DNA of 64,000 nt from Patescibacteria group bacterium (GTDB taxonomy: Bacteria; Patescibacteriota; Microgenomatia; UBA1406; GWC2-37-13), in contig BPJC01000001.1 in NCBI GenBank assembly GCA_026004415.1, forward strand, positions 186,001-250,000, given 5' to 3'. Each line of letters starts with the position of its first letter. Positions within the stretch are counted from its first letter, which is position 1. Made by a program: the position numbers and the translations under genes. The notes beneath the pieces are model-generated. The model was not told the origin of the DNA. It saw nothing but the letters and a program-made list of their open reading frames with translations, and did not search any database. Below are positions 17,643 through 27,598 of the stretch, one piece after another.

Positions 17643-18698
17643 TTATTTAATATATTCTTTGTAATTTTTTTCTGTAATTAAGATGCTTTTGTACTCTCCT
17701 TTTACAATTTTTAGAGCCGCTGATCTGACAATGCTTCTTATATTTCTAGCCAAGGATCTGATACCAGGATCAAAACCTAGTGGTCTAACTAACTTTGGCC
17801 AGAGGTTATCGTCTATTTTTATATCTTCTGAAGTTAATCCTACCTCTTTTAACACTTTTGGGAAGATATAGATTTTTGCAATCACTGTTTTTTCTTCATC
17901 AGTGTAAGATGGCATTCTAACAACCTCCATACGGTCAAGCACTGCTGTGCTAATGTTGTTGGTATTATTGGCAGTTGCTATAAACAGCACATTGCTTAAA
18001 TCAAAAGGATAATCTATATAATTGTCTCTAAAATTTGAGTTCTGTTCAGGGTCTAAAAGTTCTAATAAAACGCCCATTACAGCATCTCTGACAGAGTCTG
18101 TAACTCTGTCTAGTTCATCAAGTAAAATCACAGGGTTTTTGGTCTTGGCTTGAGCTAAAAGTTTTATTATTTTTCCTGGTTCAGCCTCAGGCTTGATTTT
18201 AGCCTCACCTCTAAGCTCCAATACCGATGACAACCCTCCAAAAGGTATTCTTAAAAACTTTCTGCCTAAAGCCTCTGCGATTGATTTGGCAAATGTCGTT
18301 TTTCCTGTACCAGCCAGACCGACTAAAAATAAGGTAGGACCAGTATATGGTCCCAGGTTTTTTTCTTTTCTTATGATCTGAATTGAGATAAACTCTAATA
18401 TTTGTCTTTTTAAATCTTTGAGTCCATAGTGGTTTTTCTCCAAAATCTGTTCTGCTTTTTTAATATCGAGATCTGTTTTGTCTTCAGAGAACCATGGGAG
18501 TTGTACAATCCAGTTAATATATTTTTCTGTTAATTCAGTTAAAAACATATTATTGCCATATTTCAAGCTGTCTTTTGCTGTTTTGATCATTTCAAGAGCT
18601 TTGTTTTCCAGTTCTTCTGGTAGGTCTGCTTGCATAACCTTGCTCATTAGGTATAAACTACGATCCAAAGGTGTGTGTCTGTATTTGTTAAGGTCCAT
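17643..18698 (-). CDS. Lon-like AAA+ ATPase lacking substrate-binding and protease domains
   Basis: The 351 residues correspond to Lon's helical linker (LPEELENKALEMIKTA, YINWIVQLPWF) and AAA+ module: Walker A GLAGTGKTT (127-135), the Lon loop GGLSSVLELRGEAK, Walker B VILLDELDRV (Asp194-Glu195), sensor ATANNTNNI and the small domain. The N-terminal LON domain and the C-terminal Ser-Lys peptidase are both absent, and the stop is followed by the neighbouring gene, so this is not a local frameshift. It may act as an unfoldase or chaperone. It lies back-to-back with groES and shares its operator region. Confidence 0.85.
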   Translation of the reverse strand: MDLNKYRHTPLDRSLYLMSKVMQADLPEELENKALEMIKTAKDSLKYGNNMFLTELTEKYINWIVQLPWFSEDKTDLDIKKAEQILEKNHYGLKDLKRQILEFISIQIIRKEKNLGPYTGPTLFLVGLAGTGKTTFAKSIAEALGRKFLRIPFGGLSSVLELRGEAKIKPEAEPGKIIKLLAQAKTKNPVILLDELDRVTDSVRDAVMGVLLELLDPEQNSNFRDNYIDYPFDLSNVLFIATANNTNNISTAVLDRMEVVRMPSYTDEEKTVIAKIYIFPKVLKEVGLTSEDIKIDDNLWPKLVRPLGFDPGIRSLARNIRSIVRSAALKIVKGEYKSILITEKNYKEYIK

Positions 18699-18720
18699 AA
18701 TTAGCAGATTAAATTACTAC

Positions 18721-18765
18721 TTGACAATTAAATTTTTGTTGTTATGATATTAAATATCATAACAA
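18721..18765 (+). promoter_or_regulatory. groES promoter with perfect 13-bp palindromic operator
   Basis: TTGACA (18721-18726) is 16 nt from TATGAT (18743-18748). Over the -10 lies a perfect inverted repeat: left arm TTGTTATGATATT (18739-18751), one central A, right arm AATATCATAACAA (18753-18765). This is an operator geometry but is not CIRCE (TTAGCACTC arms). It is about 40-67 nt from the Lon-like start on the other strand, so one repressor could control both. A second TATAAT occurs at 18813-18818. Confidence 0.7.
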
Positions 18766-18848
18766 ATTATCAAATAAACTTTTAAATTGCTATACTCTTG
18801 ATTGTTTGTTTATATAATAGATTTTATAAGTTTTTTTAAAAAATATCT

Positions 18849-19160
18849 ATGGTAAAAAAAAGTAATGCTTCAAATATAAAACCTTTATTTGATTATGTAT
18901 TAATAAAGCCTGTTCAGGAGGAAGAGATGACTCCATCAGGTATAGTAATTCCAGATACAGCAAAGGAAAAACCTCAGATTGGAGAAGTTATTGCTGTTGG
19001 TCCTGGTAGAATTGGCAAAGATGGTAAGCATATTCCAATGCAGGTTAAGGTTGGGCAAAAAGTTGTTTACAAAAAATGGGGCGGTGATGAAGTTAAGGTG
19101 GGTTCAGATGAATGGTTGTTAGTAAAAGAGGAAGATATTATGGCTGTTGTTGAAAATTAA
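18849..19160 (+). CDS. groES: Co-chaperonin GroES
   Basis: The lid of the GroEL chamber. The 103 residues carry the family pattern IKPLFDYVLIKPVQEEEM, the mobile loop TPSGIVIPDTAKEKPQIG and VGPGRIGKDGK, ending DEWLLVKEEDIMAVV. An extended N-terminus (MVKKSNASN) precedes the domain. No Shine-Dalgarno motif; about 90 nt of leader follow the palindromic promoter. groEL follows after 42 nt. Confidence 0.96.
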   Translation: MVKKSNASNIKPLFDYVLIKPVQEEEMTPSGIVIPDTAKEKPQIGEVIAVGPGRIGKDGKHIPMQVKVGQKVVYKKWGGDEVKVGSDEWLLVKEEDIMAVVEN

Positions 19161-19184
19161 TTGTGGAATATTTCGTTGTTATAA

Positions 19185-20834
<1,650 letters not shown>

Positions 20835-20855
20835 GCTAAAGAGCTGTAATTAGTT

Positions 20856-20889
20856 AAAAAAGCCTGCTTTCATCAAGCAGGCTTTTTTT
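20856..20889 (+). terminator. Rho-independent terminator after groEL
   Basis: GCCTGCTT (20862-20869) pairs with AAGCAGGC (20875-20882) over a 5-nt loop. The stem is preceded by A6 and followed by T7, so it also works as a weaker bidirectional terminator. Confidence 0.92.
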
Positions 20890-20913
20890 ATGGCTTTAAA
20901 CTAATCGTTTTTA

Positions 20914-20919
20914 TATAAT
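20914..20919 (+). promoter_or_regulatory. -10 box (TATAAT) of cca
   Basis: TATAAT is 6 nt before the cca ATG at 20926 and just downstream of the groEL terminator; there is no Shine-Dalgarno motif. Confidence 0.5.
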
Positions 20920-20925
20920 TAGCTT

Positions 20926-22284
20926 ATGATTAAATTACCAGAGTATGTACTAAAGTTTATGCAAAAGTTTTGGGATCTAGGTTATGAGATCTATGTTGTT
21001 GGTGGTGCAGTTAGAGATGCTCTTTTAGGCAAAACTGTAGACAACTATGACTTTACCACAAATGCTTTACCTGAGCAGATATTAAAACTATTTCCAGATG
21101 CAAGCTATCAGAATAACTATGGCACAGTCTTAATTAGTCATACTTTGTCCAGTGATAAAAGGATCTTGTTTGAAGTAACTACTTTTAGAAAGGAATCAAA
21201 ATACGCTGATTTTAGACATCCTGAAGAAGTTGTCTGGGCAGATACATTAAAAGAAGATCTAGAAAGAAGAGACTTTACTATCAATGCTATGGCTTTTGAT
21301 GGCAAAACTATTATTGATTTATTCGGCGGCAGGCAGGATCTGAAGAATAAGATTATTCGCGCAGTTGGAGATCCAGATAAAAGGTTTTCAGAAGATGCTT
21401 TAAGATTGATAAGAGCTGTTAGGTTTGCCAGTCAGCTTGGTTTTATGATTGAGCCTAAAACTGCAGAAAGCATAAAAAAGAATGCAAAACTTATAAAAAA
21501 CATTTCTTGGGAGAGAATAAGAGATGAGTTTCTTAAGATACTGTCATCAGATTATCCTTATGAAGGTGTAATGTTTTTGCACAACCTAAATTTATTGGTT
21601 CAGATTTTGCCAGAGGTTGAGCAGTCTTTTTCAGTTGAGCAAAAGAGCCCTATGAGGCATCATATTTACGATGTTGGTACTCATTTGTTGTTATCGTTAA
21701 AATATTGCCGAAAAAAGGATCCAATTTTAAGGTTTGCTGTGTTGCTTCATGATATAGGCAAACTCAAGACCTATCACAAAGACGAAAAAACTGGTTTAAT
21801 CACTTTTTATAATCATGAAGTTGTAGGTTATATAATGGCAAAGAAAATTGCCAAAAGATTTAGATTGTCAAAAGAACAAACTAAAAAACTAACAACCTTG
21901 GTTAGGTTTCACCAGTTTACAGTTTCTGAAAGGCAATCAGATAAAGCTATAAGAAGATTTATTAGAAATGTAGGAAAAGAGTATTTGGAGGATATGTTTG
22001 AACTGCGGCGAGCCGATAGATTAGGTTCATCTGCAAAGGAAACCTCATGGAGGCTTGAATTGTTTAAACAAAGAGTTAATCAGATGTTGCAAGAACCATT
22101 CACAGTATCTGATTTAAAGATAGATGGTTATGATGTTATGAAGATTTTAGGTATTAGTCCAGGACCTAAGGTTGGCAAGGTTTTGCAATCTGTGTTTGAA
22201 AAGGTTGAAACAAAAGAACTTCCCAATGATAGAGAGAAACTGCTTGACTATCTGAATTCACTAAAGAAAGCTGAGAGTAAATAA
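20926..22284 (+). CDS. cca: CCA tRNA nucleotidyltransferase with HD domain
   Basis: Adds or repairs the 3' CCA of tRNAs; needed here because tRNA-Cys and tRNA-Pro lack an encoded CCA. The N-terminal nucleotidyltransferase head has GGAVRDALLG, ERRDFTINAMAFDG and the neck RFSEDALRLIRAVRFA; an HD domain (LLHDIGKLKTYH) lies in the C-terminal half. The usual metal-binding DxD after GGAVRD appears as NYD in TVDNYDFTT, so the first Asp looks replaced by Asn unless the preceding Asp takes its place. The gene overlaps the convergent hydrolase by 37 nt. Confidence 0.9.
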   Translation: MIKLPEYVLKFMQKFWDLGYEIYVVGGAVRDALLGKTVDNYDFTTNALPEQILKLFPDASYQNNYGTVLISHTLSSDKRILFEVTTFRKESKYADFRHPEEVVWADTLKEDLERRDFTINAMAFDGKTIIDLFGGRQDLKNKIIRAVGDPDKRFSEDALRLIRAVRFASQLGFMIEPKTAESIKKNAKLIKNISWERIRDEFLKILSSDYPYEGVMFLHNLNLLVQILPEVEQSFSVEQKSPMRHHIYDVGTHLLLSLKYCRKKDPILRFAVLLHDIGKLKTYHKDEKTGLITFYNHEVVGYIMAKKIAKRFRLSKEQTKKLTTLVRFHQFTVSERQSDKAIRRFIRNVGKEYLEDMFELRRADRLGSSAKETSWRLELFKQRVNQMLQEPFTVSDLKIDGYDVMKILGISPGPKVGKVLQSVFEKVETKELPNDREKLLDYLNSLKKAESK

Positions 22285-22880
22285 GTTATGTGTTTTGTTG
22301 TAGTGGGTTCTCCATGACCAGGGTAAATGATTATATGTTTGTTCATCTGATTTAGTATTTGCAAGGATTGATAAAGAATTTTTTTATTAGAGTAGTCAAA
22401 ATCCCATCTACCAACAGCGTTATTAAAGACAACATCACCTGAAAATATCATTTTTTCATTTTTAAAGTAATAACTGCAACTGCCAGGCGTATGTCCAGGT
22501 GTGTGTATAGTTTCAAACTTAAAGGAGCTGTTTATCTTAGGTTGTTGTTTAAAGTATGTTATTTTAGGCTTGATAAAGGCTGTTTTATCGCCAAGAAAAA
22601 ACTTTATAGAGTCATTTGCTTTGTTAATTAAAAACTTGTCCTCAATATGACAGAACACCTTTAAATTAAAATTTAGTTGCAGTTCTGTACAAGCTAAAAT
22701 ATGGTCAAAATGTCCGTGTGTTAATAATATTGCTTTTGGGGTTAATTTGTCTTTGAGTATCTGTTCAGTTAGAAAGTCTCCGCTGTCAGCCGGATCAATA
22801 ATAAGAGTTTCGTTTTTTTCATTTATCAAAAAATAGCAGTTTGTTTGTAGTTGCCCTAAAGTAAATCGCTTAATCCTCAT
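22248..22880 (-). CDS. Metallo-beta-lactamase-fold hydrolase (glyoxalase II-like)
   Basis: The metal motif LTHGHFDH (HxHxDH) with later HTPGHTPGS, FSGDVVF and YPGHGEPT places it in the glyoxalase II/YcbL group of hydrolases. The 210-residue length is typical of the short class without the glutathione-binding domain. Substrate unknown. Its ATG overlaps the secF stop by 4 nt, so it is the last gene of the secD-secF unit. Confidence 0.85.
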   Translation of the reverse strand: MRIKRFTLGQLQTNCYFLINEKNETLIIDPADSGDFLTEQILKDKLTPKAILLTHGHFDHILACTELQLNFNLKVFCHIEDKFLINKANDSIKFFLGDKTAFIKPKITYFKQQPKINSSFKFETIHTPGHTPGSCSYYFKNEKMIFSGDVVFNNAVGRWDFDYSNKKILYQSLQILNQMNKHIIIYPGHGEPTTTKHITYLLSAFFSEFR

Positions 22881-23734
22881 CTGTTATTAAATTTTTGTAG
22901 TAATACAAATACAGGCACTGCTATAAAAGGTGAAGAGTAGGTTCCGCTTATAGTTCCAATTAGTAAAGCTGTTATAAAATGTTTTATTGTACTTCCTCCA
23001 AATATAATGAGACTGGTTAAAACGAAGATAATAGTCATAGAGTTATTCAATGATCTAACCATTGTTTCTGTCAAAGCCTTATTGGCAGAGTATTCTAGGT
23101 TTTCATTTGTTTTTAGAGAGTGATATTCTCTGATTTTGTCAAATACAACAATAGTATCATGAACTGAGAATGACAAGGTAGTTAATACTGCTGTTAGAAA
23201 TAATGAATCAAACTCAAATCCAAAGTATTTAGATAAAATTGAGTATACGCCAAACAGAATTATAGAATCATGCAGAGCCGCAATCACAGCAGAGAGAGCA
23301 AACAAAAAACTTTTAAAAGATATTGCAATATAAATTAAAATTACAAGAACAGCCAGTATAGTAGCAATAATCATTTTGTTTTTTAAGTCTTGGCTGAAGC
23401 TTGCTTCAATTATCTCTGATCCTACGATTTCTGCTTGTTTATCTTTTTTAATGAGTTCCTGTGATATTTTTTCAAGTTGTTGTTCAGTTAAATAATTTGT
23501 CTCCAGATTATATTGATCTGCAGTTTTTCGTAGTTTTCTTATTTTAATGTTTTCGGCTGTGAAAACAGCTTTTAGATTGTCTTGATTAAGTTTTGTTTTA
23601 ATATTAAGTTTGGCGCCTCCAGTAAATTCTATGGAGTAGTTGTAACCCCAGTTGAAAATAGCATAGATTCCTGCAACTATAATAATTAAAGAAAAGGCAA
23701 AGTACCAAAATTTGTATTTGATAAAATCAATCAT
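22877..23734 (-). CDS. secF: Protein translocase subunit SecF
   Basis: Works with SecD to pull exported proteins across the membrane using the proton gradient. From the ATG at 23734 (overlapping secD by 8 nt; an ATG at 23776 would lie deep inside secD) it has a first helix, the periplasmic region beginning YSIEFTGGAKLNI and five further helices with HDSIILFGVYS, SVHDTIVVFDKIREY and SLNNSMTIIF. About 285 residues, normal for SecF. Confidence 0.93.
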   Translation of the reverse strand: MIDFIKYKFWYFAFSLIIIVAGIYAIFNWGYNYSIEFTGGAKLNIKTKLNQDNLKAVFTAENIKIRKLRKTADQYNLETNYLTEQQLEKISQELIKKDKQAEIVGSEIIEASFSQDLKNKMIIATILAVLVILIYIAISFKSFLFALSAVIAALHDSIILFGVYSILSKYFGFEFDSLFLTAVLTTLSFSVHDTIVVFDKIREYHSLKTNENLEYSANKALTETMVRSLNNSMTIIFVLTSLIIFGGSTIKHFITALLIGTISGTYSSPFIAVPVFVLLQKFNNR

Positions 23735-25052
23735 ACTTAAAAAGAATTTGCAATATTCGTTTAGTGATAAAGACACCTGTAAACAGACTGATGACTACAC
23801 CAATACCTAATGTCAGAGCAAAGCCTTTAATCAATCCAAACTGTGGCAAGAACTCCCAATTTAGAGGGTTAAATAGCAGTAAAGCTACAGCAAGCGTAGT
23901 AAAGTTGGCATCTTTTATGGTATCTAAAGCTCTACCAAAACCTAAATTAAAAGCAATTTTAGGATCTTTTCCTTTTCTTAGCTCTTCTTTAATTCTTTCA
24001 GATATTAAAATATTAGAGTCTACAGCCATACCTATAGATAGTATAAACCCTGCCAGACCAGATAGAGTAAGCACTACTGGTATTAGTTTAAAGATAGTTA
24101 TGCTAATTATTCCGTATAAAATCAATGAGATTATTGCTACCACTCCAAACCTGCCGTAAATTATCAACATAAATAAAGCCACAGACAAAAGCCCAATACT
24201 GCCTGCAATCATACTCTTTTGAATCTCTTCCTTTCCCAAAGTAGGTGGTATTTTCTGTTGTTTTACGAGTTTCAATGAGACTGGCAGTGCGCCGCTGTTT
24301 ATTTTTAAAGCAAGGTCTTTGGCTGTTTCAAGATTAAAGTTTCCTGAGATAACTGCTGAAGGTCCTGAGATCTTTTGTTGAACAATCGGCATTGATAGCA
24401 GAAACTCATCAATAAAGATAGCCAGTGGTTTGCCTACATTTTTTTCAGTGATTTTCTCAAATTTTTTACTGCCTTCTTCAGTAAAGATTAACTCTACTAT
24501 TGGTTTGCCTGTTTGAGGGTCAAACTGAACCTGCGCTTTTTTAATATCTTTTCCTGTTAGATCTGTTGGATTGGAAAATGTTAATTCAGCACTGCCTGTT
24601 GCTGTTTGAGCGCTTTCTGATGCTGTTTGAGCGCTTGGTGTTGAGATCTGTACTTCTCTAAATGACAGTTGCGCTGTGTTTCCTATGAGTTCAACTGCTC
24701 TTTTAGGGTCTGTAATGCCTGGTAGAGCAGTCTGGATTCTGTAGCTATTTTGCGATTTGACTACAACGACAGATGGTTCAGCAACACCTAAATAATTTAT
24801 TCTTTGTTCTATGATGCTTTTACTGGCTTCTAAGGCTGATTTCTTGTCCTCTTGCGTAATGTTTGAGGTGTCAGCTTCAAATATGAGCTCTGTACCTCCT
24901 TGGAGATCAAGTCCATAAAACATTTTAAATTCTTTGTTTATCTTTTTGCCAAATAAATTAAACGACAAAGTTCTGGGTTTTAAATTAAGCCAGATTAAAA
25001 AGATTATGATAAATGAAACAACAATAAATTTTAGTAATCTCGATATTTTCAT
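23727..25052 (-). CDS. secD: Protein translocase subunit SecD
   Basis: The 441 residues show the N-terminal helix, GLDLQGGTELIFEAD, the P1 head region (RINYLGVAEPSVVV, YRIQTALPGITDPKRAVELI) and the helices with SIGMAVDSNILISERIKEEL. The P1 domain carries a short Ala/Ser/Thr/Gln insert (residues near 140-155) with a near-repeat of SAQTA, a local expansion. Operon order is 25066 gene, secD, secF, MBL hydrolase. Confidence 0.95.
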   Translation of the reverse strand: MKISRLLKFIVVSFIIIFLIWLNLKPRTLSFNLFGKKINKEFKMFYGLDLQGGTELIFEADTSNITQEDKKSALEASKSIIEQRINYLGVAEPSVVVVKSQNSYRIQTALPGITDPKRAVELIGNTAQLSFREVQISTPSAQTASESAQTATGSAELTFSNPTDLTGKDIKKAQVQFDPQTGKPIVELIFTEEGSKKFEKITEKNVGKPLAIFIDEFLLSMPIVQQKISGPSAVISGNFNLETAKDLALKINSGALPVSLKLVKQQKIPPTLGKEEIQKSMIAGSIGLLSVALFMLIIYGRFGVVAIISLILYGIISITIFKLIPVVLTLSGLAGFILSIGMAVDSNILISERIKEELRKGKDPKIAFNLGFGRALDTIKDANFTTLAVALLLFNPLNWEFLPQFGLIKGFALTLGIGVVISLFTGVFITKRILQILFKYD

Positions 25053-25065
25053 AGTATTGAGAATT

Positions 25066-25641
25066 TTATTTCATTAATTTTTCTTCTTTGCCAATAATGA
25101 CAACTTTTGGCTCAGTTAAAAAATTCCATAAAAATGGATCTTTGTTTTTTTTTCTAAACTCAAACTCATCTTTGGTCATAACTGTATAGTTAATTTCTCT
25201 GCCATAATCTTTTTCAATTTCAGAAATAAGTTTTACTATCTCAGGTAAAACTACAGTTCCTACAATAAGCAAATAAACTTCGGTTTTGTTTATCGGTGTT
25301 TTGGTTATGAATTTGTCTGAAAAAACAAGAAAGTTTATTTTGCCCAAGATTGGTTGGTTTTTTAAAATTAGCTTAATTGTTTTGCTGTTTTTAAAAAAAA
25401 TATGTAGAAACTCTTGAAAATACAGCCAGTCTTTATTGGCCCTGAAAAAAGTTCTGTTTGATATTTGTTCTTTAATTACTACCTTTGCAGTTGTTAAGAT
25501 GTCAAGTTCTCTTTTAACTCCATTAATCTCTTCTTTGATTTTCCTGGCGATCTGCCTGAGGTATAAAGCCTTATTGCAGTCTTCAAATAGGATCTGCATT
25601 ATTTTTCTTCTGGTTCTGGATACAATTATTTTTTCCAACAT
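25066..25641 (-). CDS. Winged-helix protein with nucleotidyltransferase-like C-terminal region
   Basis: The first ~75 residues look like a winged helix (RRKIMQILFEDCNKALYLRQIARKI), the rest like a degenerate MNT/nucleotidyltransferase fold (TPINKTEVYLLIVGT, INYTVMTKDEFEFRKKNKDP). The GSxxxGxxxxxSDxD active site of true nucleotidyltransferases is not visible. It may be a transcription regulator. It lies 13 nt upstream of secD on the same strand. Confidence 0.6.
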   Translation of the reverse strand: MLEKIIVSRTRRKIMQILFEDCNKALYLRQIARKIKEEINGVKRELDILTTAKVVIKEQISNRTFFRANKDWLYFQEFLHIFFKNSKTIKLILKNQPILGKINFLVFSDKFITKTPINKTEVYLLIVGTVVLPEIVKLISEIEKDYGREINYTVMTKDEFEFRKKNKDPFLWNFLTEPKVVIIGKEEKLMK

Positions 25642-25642
25642 C

Positions 25643-26806
25643 TTAATACTCTACTTTATTGCCTGTAGGTAAAATTTCTACAAAAATTTTTCCTGTTGGC
25701 AATTTTACCAAATTTCCGTCTGTGTCATAGAACTTGAAGTTATCTGTGGTCTTGTTTTTTCTCCAAGTAATTTCTTGGGCTAATCCATTGTAGAACAACA
25801 AACCATCACCTGTGCCAGTAAGTTTATATAACAAATGATGTTTTTCGTTGCCGGTTCTGGTTTCTTGCGCAAATAAAACTATGATAGTTCTAAAACTTAA
25901 AGGTTTGTTAGTATTAAGGTCTAAATGAGGTTTGCCGCCGTTTTCTCTTGTGTAGTGATTAGTTTCAGGGTTAAAATTCCAGACTACAGAAAAGTCATTG
26001 GCAAATTGATTGTTCCAAAAGCCAAAAGATATTTTTGAAACATCGCCGCTTTCAGTAATATTGTTGTCAAACTCCCAATTTTGAAAGTCTTCGTCCCATC
26101 TGATGCCATCGCTATCTACATCTGTTAGTTTCCTTTTATTGGCCGCATATTGCCACAACTTGTCTGTAGAGGTATAAACAGTGTGTTCAACTGCTCTGTC
26201 TTTTAATCTTTCATAATCTCTCCAGAAATATGGGAAAGGTACAGAGAATTGATTAAGATCATTATAAAGATTCCAGCCAAGGGTAACTATTAGACCTAAA
26301 GCATCGGTTGGTCCTTCAATGTTAGCTCCTCCTACATGAGCGTATAAAGGATAATTGCCGTAACCTTCAAGAATATTTATAAAATAAACTCTGGCTGATC
26401 TTACTGGTCCTACTGGCGAGACTGAATCGCAGTAATAAATAGCCAAAAACCTTGTTATACCTCCTTCAGCTACTGCTTCATATACAATATCCGCAGACTG
26501 TAAACCTGATTGAGGTCTAGCGTCTACATGATTTTCCACCATAATTCCCAGAGGTCGTCTTTTTTCCCATTCTTGCCTTTGCTGTTTTGTGTAGAGTTCT
26601 CCATTAAGAGGACAACTCTCGGTTTTGGGTTCATCAGGTTGTTTCTGGTCAGTTACACCTTCTGTTGGAGGTTTGTAACCTAAAGGATTTGAAAATTTGC
26701 TGTCAGTTCTGGCAAATATAGAGTATGATATTGAGGCTCCTGCAATTATGCTTAATGTTAGGGTAAACAGATATATCAACACTACATAAGGTTTATTTTT
26801 GATCAT
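25643..26806 (-). CDS. DUF3048 (YerB-like) exported protein
   Basis: An N-terminal membrane helix or signal anchor (VLIYLFTLTLSIIAGASISY) is followed by the DUF3048 signature RRPLGIMVENHVDARPQSGL, ADIVYEAVAEGGITRFLAIY and PVGPVRSARVYF, and the C-terminal YerB region. The function of the family is unknown; in Bacillus it is a lipoprotein, but no lipobox cysteine is seen here. It abuts the winged-helix gene by 1 nt and follows a coiled-coil membrane protein. Confidence 0.85.
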   Translation of the reverse strand: MIKNKPYVVLIYLFTLTLSIIAGASISYSIFARTDSKFSNPLGYKPPTEGVTDQKQPDEPKTESCPLNGELYTKQQRQEWEKRRPLGIMVENHVDARPQSGLQSADIVYEAVAEGGITRFLAIYYCDSVSPVGPVRSARVYFINILEGYGNYPLYAHVGGANIEGPTDALGLIVTLGWNLYNDLNQFSVPFPYFWRDYERLKDRAVEHTVYTSTDKLWQYAANKRKLTDVDSDGIRWDEDFQNWEFDNNITESGDVSKISFGFWNNQFANDFSVVWNFNPETNHYTRENGGKPHLDLNTNKPLSFRTIIVLFAQETRTGNEKHHLLYKLTGTGDGLLFYNGLAQEITWRKNKTTDNFKFYDTDGNLVKLPTGKIFVEILPTGNKVEY

Positions 26807-26807
26807 A

Positions 26808-27263
26808 TTAGTTATTTTGTTTAATTGCTAACTCTATTGCCTGTTGTTCTTCAGGCGTTAAATTTTTGTTATTATTTGGGTTTACAATTTTAGGATATAT
26901 TCTATATTGGTCTCCTGTGTAAATAAAGTTCAAAACAACTCCTGTTTTAGTTTCGTCTAAAAGAACAATTACAAAACTTTGATTTTCTTGTCCTTTTGGT
27001 GTGAAGGGATTATACCTTAATATATATCTGTACTTTAAATTTGCCTGGCTTTTAATTAATTGATCTTTAAAGTTCTTGTCTAATTTTGACAGTTCTAGTT
27101 TAGTTTTGTCAAGGTCTTTTATTAAGGATTCTATTGTTGAGATTAGATCTTTGTTGTCTTTGCTTTTAAAAAATCTATTGTAGGCTTTAAATAGTTTGAA
27201 CAAATAAATGCTTGAAACAAAAAGCCAAGTTAATATAATAATGTCTAAGATATAGGTAAACAT
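26808..27263 (-). CDS. Small membrane-anchored coiled-coil protein, unknown function
   Basis: One N-terminal helix (ILDIIILTWLFVSSIYLFKLF), a coiled coil of about 40 residues (LISTIESLIKDLDKTKLELS), then a compact region (YRYILRYNPFTPKGQENQ) containing YNPF and D-G-like turns. This resembles the DUF4446 type of Patescibacteria/Firmicutes, which I suggest with low certainty. A TAAAAT box (27279-27274, minus strand) lies 10 nt before the ATG. Confidence 0.6.
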   Translation of the reverse strand: MFTYILDIIILTWLFVSSIYLFKLFKAYNRFFKSKDNKDLISTIESLIKDLDKTKLELSKLDKNFKDQLIKSQANLKYRYILRYNPFTPKGQENQSFVIVLLDETKTGVVLNFIYTGDQYRIYPKIVNPNNNKNLTPEEQQAIELAIKQNN

Positions 27264-27420
27264 AATTTATGCTATTTTAAGTTTTTATAGCCTAATTGTC
27301 AATTTATATATTCTACTATTTATTCTTTGCTAAAACCTGTGTTTTTTTATAAGAGATTTGGTTAAACAACAGTTTGTAGTTATTCTGGCTGTTTTTTTGT
27401 TTTATTTGTAAAAGTTATGC

Positions 27421-27426
27421 TATAAT
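27421..27426 (+). promoter_or_regulatory. -10 box (TATAAT) of the small membrane protein gene
   Basis: TATAAT is followed by 7 nt and then the ATG at 27434; no Shine-Dalgarno motif. Confidence 0.45.
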
Positions 27427-27433
27427 TTCAGTT

Positions 27434-27598
27434 ATGCCAAAGTATAAAGAATTAAGCGATTCAGAGATTGTTAATTTTTTTAAATCAGATATAACCAAAA
27501 GTTTGTTAACTTCTTTATTGATTTTTATTTTGCACTTTCTAGTCTTCTATTTCTTGACTGTCAAACAATTTGATCTCAGACAGTTTTTTATAAATTGA
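27434..27598 (+). CDS. Small single-pass membrane protein (54 aa)
   Basis: The frame encodes a charged N-terminus (PKYKELSDSEIVNFFKSD) and one hydrophobic segment (LLTSLLIFILHFLVFYFL), ending QFFIN. A near-consensus -10 box 7 nt upstream supports expression. The last 60 nt overlap the 3' end of the convergent phosphodiesterase gene. No family recognised. Confidence 0.5.
   Translation: MPKYKELSDSEIVNFFKSDITKSLLTSLLIFILHFLVFYFLTVKQFDLRQFFIN

Noticed and set aside
23735-23776. Earlier ATG for secF inside secD
   Set aside because: It would add 14 residues not typical of SecF and a 50-nt overlap; the ATG at 23734 gives the family start.
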